NCBI GenBank assembly: GCA_963575745.1
Contig: CAUYUJ010016882.1
Location: forward strand, 620,969 to 684,968
Direction of reading: 5' to 3'
From: Prorocentrum cordatum
Taxonomy: Eukaryota; Sar; Dinophyceae; Prorocentrales; Prorocentraceae
DNA: 64,000 bases
Shown here: one piece after another, positions 29,523 to 38,980 of the stretch
Layout: every line of letters begins with the position of its first letter
Numbering within the stretch: position 1 is the first letter of the stretch
Translations under genes and position numbers: made by a program
The notes under the pieces: model-generated
What the model saw: only the letters and a program-made list of their open reading frames with translations
Databases searched by the model: none
What the model was told of the DNA's origin: nothing

Positions 29523-29687
29523 GCTCTTGTTCTTTATTTGTATTTTTTGTTTACCTTTTTTTTTTTTGTTTTTTTTTTTACTCATCTTTTCCCGTTTCTT
29601 TATTTTTGTTTTCCTTTGTTTTACTTTTTTCTTCTTTTTTTTTTTGTTTGTTTTTTTATTTAATTTTTTTTTTATTTTCCCCCGGAG
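29523..29687 (+). other. 165-nt T-rich tract ending at a splice-acceptor-like AG
   Basis: TTTTG and TTTTC runs, over 80% T, end in CCCCCGGAG before the transposase coding segment. On plus this is an extreme polypyrimidine tract; its position immediately 5' of coding sequence suggests an intron 3' end, or poly-A-derived sequence inserted on the opposite strand. Confidence 0.5.
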
Positions 29688-31411
29688 CAAAGGCCGGCGC
29701 CGCCGCAGCAGCGGCGGCGCCACCTGGGGACTTGGCAGCGGTGGAAGTCGACGCCGAGGCAGTCTGTCAGGAGCTCGCGCAAGCCATCCAATGGTGGGCA
29801 GGACTGAAAGACGCTGCGTGCGCCCTGGACGTAGCTCGGGAGTTGATGCCCGCAGAGCGGGGGGAGCAGCTCTTGAGGTGCAGGAACCGCGGCTGCGAGC
29901 GCAAAGCCCCCGCCCAAAACAAGAAGCGCGTGGTGGTCCCGTCGCTCCGGTGCTCGAGGATGGAGATAGCGGGTGCTTTCGACGAGCGCATCCGCTCTTT
30001 AGGCTGGACGCCTGGAGAGCGCTTGCCTTATGGAGGGACGCGTTCATTCATGGATGCGTGGGACTGGGGTTCCCAGTCCCATACCTCTCTCGCAAATCGC
30101 ACACCCGTTCTGCAGCGCTGGCACAAAGCTTTTCTGTCGTCGGAATACGCCTCCGCAGTGGCGGAGGCTGCGCGGCATCCAGGGGGGCGCGAGACGCAGC
30201 GCTGGCAGGGGCGCGTCCTCAAGTGGAAAGGGCGGAAAAGGATACCACAACAGGGACAGGGGCCTGCTCGAAAATGTCTTTGGCTGCGGCAAGCTCTGTT
30301 TGAATGGTGGAGTTCCATTCGGCACAGTGTGGGTTGGAAAGCTATCAAAAGTGGAATGCGAAGTACCCAAAGAGAGCCAGCGAATATAGCAAGGTTCACG
30401 CAAAGCATGCTCCAGACCAAAGCGTTGGAGCTCATGAGCGAGTACGTCGCGCAGCAGCTGCGGATCGGGCAGCGACCCGCCGCCGTGGAGTTGAGGTCGC
30501 GCTTGTGGGCCTCCTGGCGCAAGGGATGCGGCCTCAGCATGCGGTGCCCGAACAGGAAGTACACGTGCCCGCTGCCCATCTTGGAAGAGCGCCTCGAGCG
30601 AGGCTGGCTGAACGCGTTCAGGGTACGCGCCGCGCGCGTGCTACTCAACAGCGAGGATCCCGAGATGGAGAACTTCGACCAGTCGCTTTTCAACCACAAT
30701 GAAACAGGATCAGCTGGCGTGAGGACCCTCGCTGTAGCGGGGGTCGAAGTGCCACTGGTGGAGCGCCACGGCGCGGTGCGGGAGCGGTGGGCGGCCAATT
30801 TCATGATAATGAGCGACAAGGATCGACTGCGGAGAGAAGGCGTCGGTCGTTGTAGTGCCTGTTAAAGGGCGGAGGGAGGGGGGAAGAGCTGATGGCCGCT
30901 GGCGCATGCTCGAACACCTTCGGCGCCGAGGTTGGCAGGATGGGCGTCGGCGGACCACCATCGCCAAGGGGTCTTACAGGACACCGTGCGCCTCGTCACC
31001 TGGACCGGCCACCCCCCTATCTGCCCAGAGCCCTCGCAGCAGCGGGCGGGAGGAATTATGGACGGCGGACGATCAGGGCACTCACTCGCCCCGCTTGTGA
31101 GTGAGCTATATTGGCCTCGAGGGTGCACGTTCATCCCGCGCGGGGGGCGGCGCGGCCCCGGACCCCCCCAAACTGCGGGCGCAGATTTGAATCAACGCGC
31201 CAAGCGCGAGTACATGAAGAGAGAAGGAGCCGCAATGCTGATAGCCATGAGGCTGGGCCAGTGCGTCCCACAGCTGGACAAGTTAGAATGCATTGACTTG
31301 ATGGAGGAAGTGATGTCCCAAATGGGTCTTCACTTGGATGCGGCAGAGGGGTACTGGGAAACTGGTTACAAGGCAAATCTGTGGGATGCGGACTTGGACG
31401 CGCGCATATGA
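29688..31411 (+). pseudogene. DDE transposase, dinoflagellate type, frameshifted
   Basis: The frame to 30864 carries a helical N-terminal part and NFDQSLFNHNETGSAG, with the first catalytic Asp at 30677. The next block, TADDQGTHSPRL (Asp at 31068-31073), lies in another frame, and GCTFIPRGG..ADLNQRAKREY (Asp at 31184) in a third. Order and spacing fit a pogo/Tc1-like DDE catalytic core; element-encoded transposases of this kind cut and rejoin DNA as cut-and-paste enzymes. Two frame changes and the stop at 30864 mean this copy is dead or assembled with errors. A variant hairpin (30149-30168) lies in the frame. The C-terminal helical part ends at TGA 31411. Confidence 0.6.
29696..29721 (+). repeat. 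AGCA-loop hairpin with 11-bp perfect stem
   Basis: GGCGCCGCCGC, AGCA, GCGGCGGCGCC: the longest perfect stem of the family, lying at the very start of the transposase-like frame. Confidence 0.9.
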
Positions 31412-31532
31412 AAGGAGGCAGGCCAAATTCTGAGTGAAAGTTGGGGATGCGTGAGAAGTCGCCGCCGAAGTTAGCGGAGGTCGCAGAAGTGCGCAGGCGG
31501 GCCCTTGAGCGGCGGACCTCAAAGGGACATTC

Positions 31533-31841
31533 ATGGCGAACTTGGTCCTACCCACCTCGACCGCGGCCACTTTCGACGCCGCGCAGATCGCAAACCTTGG
31601 AGACGACGCGGCTCTGGGCGAGGGCGACAAGATTTGGCGTGGCATGGAGGGGGCGGAAGACGCTGCCGAGGGCCTCCGCAGCAGCGGGGGCACTGAGGGC
31701 GGCAATTCCGACGACGCCCTCGACGGAGATCCAGATGATGGGAGCGAGGGCGACGACGGGTGGAGCGCCGCTGGCGAGTTTGACAACGGGCGGGCCAGTC
31801 CAAGCCTCAACGCAGCAGCGGCGGGGGAGAGCGCGCTGTAG
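31533..31841 (+). CDS. Acidic 102-aa open frame, unknown
   Basis: MANLVLPTSTAATFDAAQIA, then a Gly/Asp/Glu-rich half ending ASPSLNAAAAGESAL and a stop. A hairpin core at 31676 is read as LRSSGG. Composition is plausible for a disordered protein; no family recognised. Confidence 0.35.
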   Translation: MANLVLPTSTAATFDAAQIANLGDDAALGEGDKIWRGMEGAEDAAEGLRSSGGTEGGNSDDALDGDPDDGSEGDDGWSAAGEFDNGRASPSLNAAAAGESAL

Positions 31842-31868
31842 GCACCGCCTGGCCCGTCGACGTTTCGT

Positions 31869-32201
31869 ATGGAAACCGCGGAGCAGACGTCTAACATGAT
31901 GAGAACGCATTCGTCGATCGCAGAGGAGTTGCGCAGCTGGGGCGACATCGCGGGGGCACGTTCATGGAGACGCAATTGCCGAACGAACGGAGGCGAGTGC
32001 GCGAACTGTCGAAGGAAGATCCCGCGGTTCAGCGGGCCCTCGCAGCATGCGAGGACGCCCGCGAGGGACGCTGAGAATATGAGAACGAAGCGGGATGTCA
32101 AGGCGCGGCGCAGAGAAGAGCTAACCCTCCTGGGGAGCGACGTGAAGAGAGCGCGCCAGCTGCTGTGGACACAGCAAGCCAAACTCTTGGACGCAGAGGC
32201 A

Positions 32202-32242
<41 letters not shown>

Positions 32243-32598
32243 AACACAGGATGAAGCATGTTGGGTTATCCGAGCTGGGCGCGGGCCTTCGCAGCTGCGG
32301 AGGCGCGGCGCGTCGAACGTCGAGGTTCGACGCGCTCAATCAGCTGGCGATGTTGGTCCCTGGGCTTTCTGCAGCTCAGCGGTCAGATTTTGAGTGGTGG
32401 AGGCGGGAATGGGACGCCGCTGGCATGGAGGACTTCGGTGGAAAGTGGGCGGAGATGTTTGCCGCGTGGTTGCAGAGCGTCATAGACGAGCACTTGGGAG
32501 GCAACCAGAGAGCTTCCAGCGTGTTTATGCGCAGTGAGACGCGACGCCGCCTGTCTGACCCCCTGGCGCTGGCGCCCCCTGCAGCCCAGGGCCTCTGA
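31869..32598 (+). pseudogene. LINE gag-like segment split by a TA microsatellite
   Basis: The first part is a basic helical stretch (VKARRREELTLLGSDVKRAR), cut at 32204-32239 by a pure TA repeat. In the shifted frame after it the protein continues: DALNQLAMLVPGLSAAQRSD, WWRREWDAAGMEDFGGKWAE, and SSVFMRSETRRRLSD to a stop at 32598. The SLFM.SETRR-type block is, from memory, typical of the segment before the endonuclease in dinoflagellate LINE-like elements. An endonuclease segment follows at 33905, consistent with that order. Confidence 0.45.
32204..32239. repeat. TA dinucleotide microsatellite
   Basis: Eighteen TA units inside the gag-like segment; not divisible into a conserved frame, so it breaks the reading frame. 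Confidence 0.95.
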
Positions 32599-32884
32599 GA
32601 GGCGCGGCCCGCCGCAGCAGCGGCGAGGCGCGGGGTGCGAAGTTGGGCAGCCGGCGCCGCTCTTCCACTTGGCTGCGACTGAGGCGTCGCGCGCGCAGAC
32701 GTAGCGCAGGCCCTATGCAGAAGAAACAGGGGGGAGGGAGGACGGGGGGGGAGGTGAGAGGAGAGGGAGGGCAGGCAGGGGGAGAAAACCACGCGGGTGT
32801 CGATCACTCCGCCCCTCCTCCTGCTCTCCCCCCTCCTTCTCCCTGGTCACCCTCCTGGTCATTATCTCATTCCTCCCTCCTCCG

Positions 32885-32890
32885 CGTCCG

Positions 32891-32955
<65 letters not shown>

Positions 32956-33162
32956 CTCTTCAATACAAATAATATATATACATATATATATCGTTTTTCT
33001 TTTTTTTTGTTTTCCTCTCTCCTCTGTCTCTCTTCTCTATCTCTCTCTCTCTATCTCTTTCTCCTTTGCCGTCGTCGTCGTTCTCGTCGCGTCGTCGTTC
33101 GTCGTCGCCGTCGGTCGTCGGTCGTCGTACGTCGTCGTCGTCGTCGTCGTCGTCGTCGGCGT

Positions 33163-33201
<39 letters not shown>

Positions 33202-33269
33202 GGGTCGTCGTCGTCGTCGTTCGTCGTCGTCGTCGTGTCGTAGTCGTCGGGTCGTCGTCGTTCGTCGGC

Positions 33270-33302
<33 letters not shown>

Positions 33303-33345
33303 ATACTCTCTCCTCTCTCTCTCTCTCTCTTTTCGCATTCCCGTC
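32885..33345. repeat. CT and CGT microsatellites
   Basis: CT tract 32890-32960 and 33025-33062, GTC triplets 33070-33270, CT again 33270-33330. No gene; the run 33340-33440 is C-rich. Confidence 0.9.
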
Positions 33346-33489
33346 TCCCCCTCTCCCCCCCCCCTCTCTCCCTGCCCGCCCTTTCCTCCCTTATCCGCCC
33401 CGTCCTCCTCCTCTTCGCCCCGCCCCCCCCCTCCCACCGCCGTTTCGGCCCCGGGAGCCCGGCTCTCACGGCCGCCCCCCCGGCAACGC

Positions 33490-33900
33490 TGGCGCAGCGA
33501 GTGGCGGCCGCGGCCGGCAGCAGCAGCAGCGCGGGCCGACTGGGCCCCGCAGCAGCGGGGCCTCGGGACCGACTGTCGGCAGCGCATACAGCGCGGAGTG
33601 GAAAGGTTTGGCGAGCGAAGGGCACTCTGGCTTTGGAGCCAGAGGGCGCTCCCGCAGCAGCGGGGGCTGCGCCGTCTGGCGTTTCAAGCTTAGCAGCGGC
33701 GGCGGACTCGGACAATGAGCCGCGATCAAAAGTTTCTACGATGCGCACCCGCCCAGGCGACTCGGCGGCGGGCCCGACCGATGACGAAGAGCCTCAGGAA
33801 GAGCGGCGCGATCAGCCGGCATTTGGGGGCTGCGCGCCGCCCGACGACGCCCAGCGGCGCAGGTCGGTTCACCGCGACACCATCCCGCCCCAGCTTCTGC
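33490..33900 (+). other. Ala/Gly-rich open segment between hairpin copies
   Basis: An open frame (RVAAAAGSSSSAGRLGPAAA; later PGDSAAGPTDDEEPQEERRD) holding two hairpin cores (33547, 33652). It may be a disordered linker preceding the endonuclease frame or non-coding. Confidence 0.3.
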
Positions 33901-33918
33901 GAGCGTGGCCCAAGTGAA

Positions 33919-34591
33919 CATGCAGCGGAACGACAAGGTGGGCAACCTTTCCGCCCTGTTCGGGAACTGGGGCCCCATGCCGAGCGAGACCAACAACGCG
34001 GACCAGCGGCGGAGAATTGAGTTGCAGCTGCGGCATTGCCCTGCTCTCCTGGCGTGCTTTGCGGAATGCGAGGCGCCGATGGAGGCAATCCCACAGCGGC
34101 CAGGAAAACCGCCGCCGCTGAAGGCGGACGCCCCCGCAGCAGCGGGAGCGTCAGCAGCGGAGGGCCGAAGCAGCAGCAGCGGTGGGCCTTTTGTCGCCCC
34201 CGCAGCGGCGACGGCGACAGCAAGAGGGAGTCGCGCTGCGAGTGTTGGCGATTGCCAACAGCTCCAGAATCGACCAGAGTACGAATACTTGACCCTGCGC
34301 GGGCGTGAGGACAAGTCCTTGTGCATCGCTGCGCGCGCAGGCCTGCGCCACGGGACGCGGCTGCCCCACTGGGAAAGGAGCGTCGACGGCCACTACAAAA
34401 CTGAAGAAGAGGACAAGATGGAAGCGTTCTCGAGGATCATGGTGGTTAAGGTCTCCTTCGATCAAACCTACGCCCACTTCGGCTCGGAGGTGCGGGCGCG
34501 CGCGGTGCACCTCCACCGCGACACGGCGAAAGCTTCCAAAGGCTTTAAGGGGGCCCACAAGACGTGGCGGCCGAGGCCGGCGGCCATATGA
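33919..34591 (+). pseudogene. Endonuclease-type (EEP) segment of a LINE-like element
   Basis: The frame MQRNDKVGNLSALFGNWGPM leads to RRRIELQLRHCPALLACFAE, EYEYLTLRGREDKSLCIAAR and MEAFSRIMVVKVSFDQTYAH, and stops after KTWRPRPAAI. Order and spacing resemble the N-terminal half of an AP-endonuclease-like domain: the Glu in FAECE would be the metal-binding residue and the RIMVVKV strand a core beta strand. An Ala-rich insert containing the hairpin at 34134 separates the first two blocks. The second half of the domain, with the Asp/His catalytic residues, and the RT are missing, so this is a fragment. Confidence 0.45.
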
Positions 34592-34689
34592 ATTCATACC
34601 ATCCCAGCCAAGCCGGGTTCCCCCCCCTGCGGTTCCTTGTCAAATAACACTATGCGGGGACATTTTTCTTTCTAACATAACACTTTTTC

Positions 34690-35130
34690 GCGAATCCCTT
34701 GCAACAAATGGGGCGAAGTGCACGCGCGCGCGTCGTCGCGCGCGCATGCCGAAATCCTTCAAAAACCTTCGGTGCCGGAAGGATTTCGCAATCGAGCTTC
34801 CGAACAACATGCAAAAACACATGGTTTCGCAACACTGAATTGCTAAAAAAACTTTCGCGCGAGCTCTTGCAACATCTTAAGAAAACCATCGGTTTTTCAA
34901 GATTTTCACAAAATGCTACGAAACGGGCTTCGCGCGCGCATGTCGAAATCTGTCGAACAACCTTGCGCGTGTGCCGTCGCGAGAATCCTCTGCAACAAAA
35001 TGGGACGAAGTGCAGACGCGCGCGTCGTCGCGGACGTATGCCGAAAACCTTCAAAACCCATCGGTTTCGGAAGGATTTCAAAATCGTGCGTCCAAAAAAC
35101 CTACAAGAACCCCAGGTTTCGCAACACGGA
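34690..35130. repeat. Two diverged direct repeats of about 140 bp
   Basis: TGCAACAAATGGGGCGAAGT through CCGGAAGGATTTC (34697-34790) recurs as TGCAACAAAATGGGACGAAG through TCGGAAGGATTTC (34990-35082), with a third partial relative between. Unlike its neighbours it is rich in CGCG and TTTCG words. Confidence 0.7.
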
Positions 35131-35159
35131 TTTTCAACAAAAGCGTGCGCGCGCGCTCT

Positions 35160-35195
35160 TGCGTCGTCGTCGTCGTCGTCGTCCTCCCTCCTCCC

Positions 35196-35227
<32 letters not shown>

Positions 35228-35358
35228 TTCTGTCTTTCCTCGTCGTCGTTGTCGTCGTCTTGGCGTCGTCGTCGTTTCCGTCGTCGTTGTCGCCGTGGTC
35301 GTCCTTCCTCCCTCGTTGTCTTAGTCGGCGTCTCGTCGTTGTCCCTCCTATTTCGTCG

Positions 35359-35401
<43 letters not shown>

Positions 35402-35860
35402 GGTCTTCACTCCTCCCTCGTCGTTATCCTCCTCCCTCGTCGTCGTCGTCCGTCGTCGGCGTCTCGTCGTCGTCCCTCCTATTTCGTCGCCGGCGTCGTC
35501 GTCTTCGTCGTCGTTGTCATCGTCGTCGTCTTCCCTCCTCCCTCGTCGTTGTCGTCGTCGGCGTCGCCGTCCTTCCTCCTTCTTCGTCGTTGGCGTCGTC
35601 GCCGTCTTCCCTCCTCCATCGTCGTTGTCGTCGTTGTCGCCGTCGTCGTTTTTTCTCCTCCCTCGTCGTCGTCTCCGTTAGCGACGTCGTCGTCGTCTTC
35701 GTCGTCGTCGTCGGCGTCGTTGTCGTCGTCGTCGGTGTCGTCGTCGTCGTCGTTGTCGCCGTCGAAAAACATTGGAGACGTCGTCGGTGTCGTCGCAGTC
35801 GCTGTCGGCGGCGCCGTCGTCGTCGATGTCGCTGTCGTCGTCGGCGTCGGTGTCGTGGCC
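35160..35860. repeat. GTC triplet microsatellite, 700 bp
   Basis: GTCGTC with interspersed CTCCCTC words. Long Ser/Arg/Val (plus) and Asp/Thr/Arg (minus) frames are artefacts. Confidence 0.95.
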
Positions 35861-35989
35861 AAGTGCCATGTGGTACCTACCGTCACGGTCTTGTCTGAAG
35901 AGGTCTTGCGACCAAGTTGCGGGTGGGAGGGTGGGATGTTTGCACGAGCAGTGGAGAGGGCAGCTTCAAGACGGTCAAGATTAATCACC

Positions 35990-36456
35990 CCCTAGGCGGC
36001 GGCCGACCCCGCAGTGGCCATCTCCCAGGCCTGCGCCGCTGGAGCAGCGAGGGCAAGGGTTGCAAGAGCAGCAGCCGCAGGAGGCGCCGCGGCATCAGCC
36101 GCCAGAGCCCCCGCAGCAGCGGGGGCCACAGACGCCATGGCAGCGCCCAACAGACGGGGGGTGGCGCAGGGATGAGCGGCGCGGCAAATCGTGGGACTGG
36201 TGGCGCACCGGGGAGGGCGAGGGGCGCAAGTGGCAACAGCCGAGCGGCGCGGCTTCCTCGGTGCAGGACCGCAGGGTCGACTCCGCCTGGCGCGACATGC
36301 AAGTGGCATTCGGCAGCGACCCGCGCCCCAGTGGCTGGTGCAGCAGCCACAGTGGGTGGAGTGGCGGCCAGGGGCGCTGGGAGGCCACGACCACGACCAC
36401 CTGGAGGTGGGCCGAACACCCCCCCGAGACCAATCCCTGGGAAGAACTTAGCTGAA
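35990..36456 (+). CDS. Trp/Arg/Gly-rich open segment, uncertain
   Basis: The frame reads QRPTDGGWRRDERRGKSWDW, then VDSAWRDMQVAFGSDPRPSG and WRWAEHPPETNPWEELS to a stop. The Trp content and consistent frame suggest real coding, perhaps an RNA-binding low-complexity tail. One hairpin core (36111) lies inside, read as PQQRG. Start unclear. Confidence 0.3.
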
Positions 36457-36762
36457 CCATCGCACATGTGCCGCCCCTCCGCAGCAGCGGGGGGAGGGCC
36501 TCATCAGTCGAAGGGCGCCCTCTCCGCAGCAGCGGAGGCCTTGCCAGTGCATCGCGGGCGGCGGCGAGTCGCGCGCGCCGCCGTGCTCGGCGACCGCTGC
36601 CAGAGCGGAGAAGGAAAAAGAAACGGTGTTTTCATCGTTGCCGTCGTTGCCTCTTCTCCTTCATCGTTTTCTCCCCCCCCTCCAATCCCCCATCCCGCCG
36701 TCGCATTTGATCGTCTCCAATCGTATTGGGAGCTCCCGCGGCAGAAGAGCACCCAGAACGAG

Positions 36763-36811
36763 CTCCTCCGTGACAGAGGGGGGCCATCTTAGGCCCCTCT
36801 GTGACAGAGGG
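36763..36811 (+). repeat. Two more copies of CCCTCTGTGACAGAGGG
   Basis: A variant (CTCCGTGACAGAGGGG) at about 36765 and an exact 17-nt copy at 36795-36811, about 30 bp apart. Both belong to the family at 25934-26071. Bases 36540-36760 and 36830-37020 hold nothing else supported. Confidence 0.75.
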
Positions 36812-37028
36812 GGGGCAAGAAAAACAAATGATCACTTAAATGCGGCTTTTGGATTGCGTCCTTTGTGGGCCCCCTGGCTGTGGGCAGAAGCCGGCGTGGG
36901 GCAAGGCCCTCTCCCTGCAGGACGACGCGCAGGAGTGGCCCTTCGCCGGAGGCACCTCCGGCGCGGGCCCAGCGGGGCCCCCTCCGATCGCCGAGCGCCT
37001 CGCCCCTGGGCGGCACGCGTGAGTGGTC

Positions 37029-37075
37029 TTAAATCGGGCCTGTCCCTCTCCAGGGAGAGAATTCAAAAATGCGCA
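37029..37075. mobile_element. TTAA MITE, copy B, left end only
   Basis: TTAAATCGGGCCTGTCCC and an inner CTCCAGGGAG hairpin match the left end of the 155-bp MITE; the right end is missing where a 12-bp minisatellite begins. Confidence 0.6.
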
Positions 37076-37129
37076 AAAAATTGTCATCATACCTACCGGT
37101 GTGATCTCGCACTGCATTATTTCCGACCG

Positions 37130-37530
37130 TGCGCCCTGCCGGTGGTCTTGCTGGTGGTCGTGCTGGTGGTCCTCCTGGTGGTTGTGCTGGTGGTTGTGCT
37201 GGTGGTTGTGCTGGTGGTCGTGCTGGTGGTTGTGCTGGTGGTCGTGCTTGTGGAGGTGCTGGTGGCCGTGCTGGTGGTCGTGCTGGTGGTTGTGCTGGTC
37301 GTCGTGCTGGCGGATGTGCTGGTGGTCGTGCTGGTGGTTGGTAGTGGTTGTGCTGGTGGTTGTGCTGGTGGTCGTGCTGCTGGTTGTGCTGGTTGTCGTG
37401 CTGGTGGTTGGTTGCGCTGGCTGGTCGTGCTGGTGGTCGTGCTGGTGGCCCTGCTGGTGGTCCTGCTGGTGGTCCTGCTGGTGGTTGTGCTGGTGGTTGT
37501 GCTGGTGGTTGTGCTGGTGGCCCTCCCCTT
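37130..37530. repeat. 12-bp minisatellite GCTGGTGGTNGT
   Basis: More than 30 tandem units of GCTGGTGGTTGT/GCTGGTGGTCGT. Scattered units recur to 38120. Because 12 is divisible by three, frames stay open; the long hydrophobic translation is not a gene. Confidence 0.95.
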
Positions 37531-38559
37531 ATTCCGACCGTGCGCCCTCACCCCCCGCCCCCCCCCCCCCTCCGTGCCACCCCCCCCCCTGCCCTTCCCG
37601 GACCCCCCCTCCCCTTTAGTCCCTCCATTTCCGACCGCGGCGGCCCTCCCTCCTCCCCCCGGGCCCCCCGTCCCCTTTCTCCCTTCCTTTTTCTCCCCAC
37701 GCCCTCCTCGACCCCCCTTCTCCCCTCTATTCCGACCGTTGCGCCCCTCCCCCCACTCTCCCCTGCGCCTCCCTTCCTCTTGCCCCGTTGCCCCCAATTT
37801 TCCCCGGACCCCCTCCCCTTATTCCGACCGTGCGCCCTCCCCCCGCTCCTCCCCTCTGGTGGTTGTGCTGTGCGTGCTTGTGGAGGTGCCCCCCGCCCGT
37901 GCTGGCGGATGTGCTCCCCAGAGTGGTTGTCCTGGTGGTTGTGACGGCGCCCTCCCCCCTGGTTCCCTGCGCCTCGTGCCTTGGTTGGTTGTGCTGGCCA
38001 TCGTGCGGAGTGGTCGTCTCCCTGGCCCCGCTGGTGGTCCTGTGGTGGTCCTGCTGGTGGTTGTGCCCCTGGTTATTCCGACCGTTGTGCTGGTGGCCCT
38101 CCCCCCCGTCTCCTCCCTTGCGCCTCCCTCCTCTTGCCTCCGGTGCCCCCATTTTTCCTGGAGGCCCTCCCCCCCCTATTCAAAACAGTGCGCCTCCCCC
38201 CCGCTTTCTCCCCTCCGTGCAACCCCCCGCCCTCCCAGGACCCCCCCTCCCCTTAATTCCGACCGTGTGCGCCCTCCCTCCGCTCTCTTCGCCTCCTCCT
38301 CTTTTTTGCCCCCCGTGCACCCCATCCTCCTGGAGGACCTCCCCCCCTCATATTCCGACATATTCAGACCGTGCGCCCTCCCCCCCCGCTCCCTCCCCTC
38401 TGTGTTCCCCCCGCCCTCCCCGGACCCCCCCCCCCTATATTCCGACCGCGCGCCCTCCCCCACTCGTTTTTTTTTTTTTCCCTGCGCCTCCCTCCTCTGC
38501 CCCTCGTGCACCCGCTCCCCTTATTACGACTGTGCTCCCTCCCCCCGCCCCCCCCCCCA

Positions 38560-38592
<33 letters not shown>

Positions 38593-38960
38593 GTTCCCCG
38601 CCCTCCCCGGACCCCCCTCCTCCCCCCGCTCTCCCCCTGCGCCTCCCTCCTCTTGCCGCGTTGCCCCCAATACCTTCCCAGAGGCCCCCCCCCCTTATTC
38701 CGCCGTGCCCCTCTGGGCGCGCCTCCCCTCAGTGTTCCCCACGTCCCTCCCCGGGACCCCCCCTCATTATTCCGGGAACCGTGCGCCCCTCGCCCGTCCT
38801 TCCCTGGCTTTGTCATCCGCGCTTCGCTCTGCGTGTCGTGGTGGGGAAGGGTGGGCCCGACTCCGCCCTCCCCGGACCCCCCTCCCTTATTCCGACCGTG
38901 CGCCCTCCCCCCGCTCCTCCCTGGTGGGGAAGGGTGGGCCCGACTCCGGAGGTGGTCGCG
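37530..38960. repeat. C-rich repeat array with TTATTCCGACCGTGCGCCCTC
   Basis: About 12 to 15 diverged copies of a 70-110 bp unit: CCCTCCCCGGACCCCCC, CTTATTCCGACCGTGCGCC, then CTCCTCCCTGCGCCTCC. Poly-C runs occur (38560-38587). Frames in this region are artefacts. Confidence 0.8.
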
Positions 38961-38980
38961 AGCCTGCTGGCGCAGGTCGC

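Larger units (their letters stand above)
22171..36535 (+). repeat. Dispersed hairpin family with core CCGCAGCAGCGG (24 exact copies)
   Basis: Exact cores start at 22171, 22846, 22896, 23653, 24088, 24373, 24919, 25394, 25602, 26740, 27334, 27398, 27954, 28236, 28320, 29703, 31676, 32612, 33547, 33652, 34134, 36111, 36479 and 36524. All are on the plus strand; I found none elsewhere in the window and none on minus. The core folds as CCGC-AGCA-GCGG. Flanking bases differ between copies yet usually extend the stem. Variants keep pairing by double changes, such as TCGC/GCGA at 26336-26353 and 32038-32054, or change the loop (AGTG at 30149-30168, AGCT at 32286-32303). Copies fall in different reading frames of the surrounding coding segments, giving PAAAG, RSSG or PQQR. 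Confidence 0.85.
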
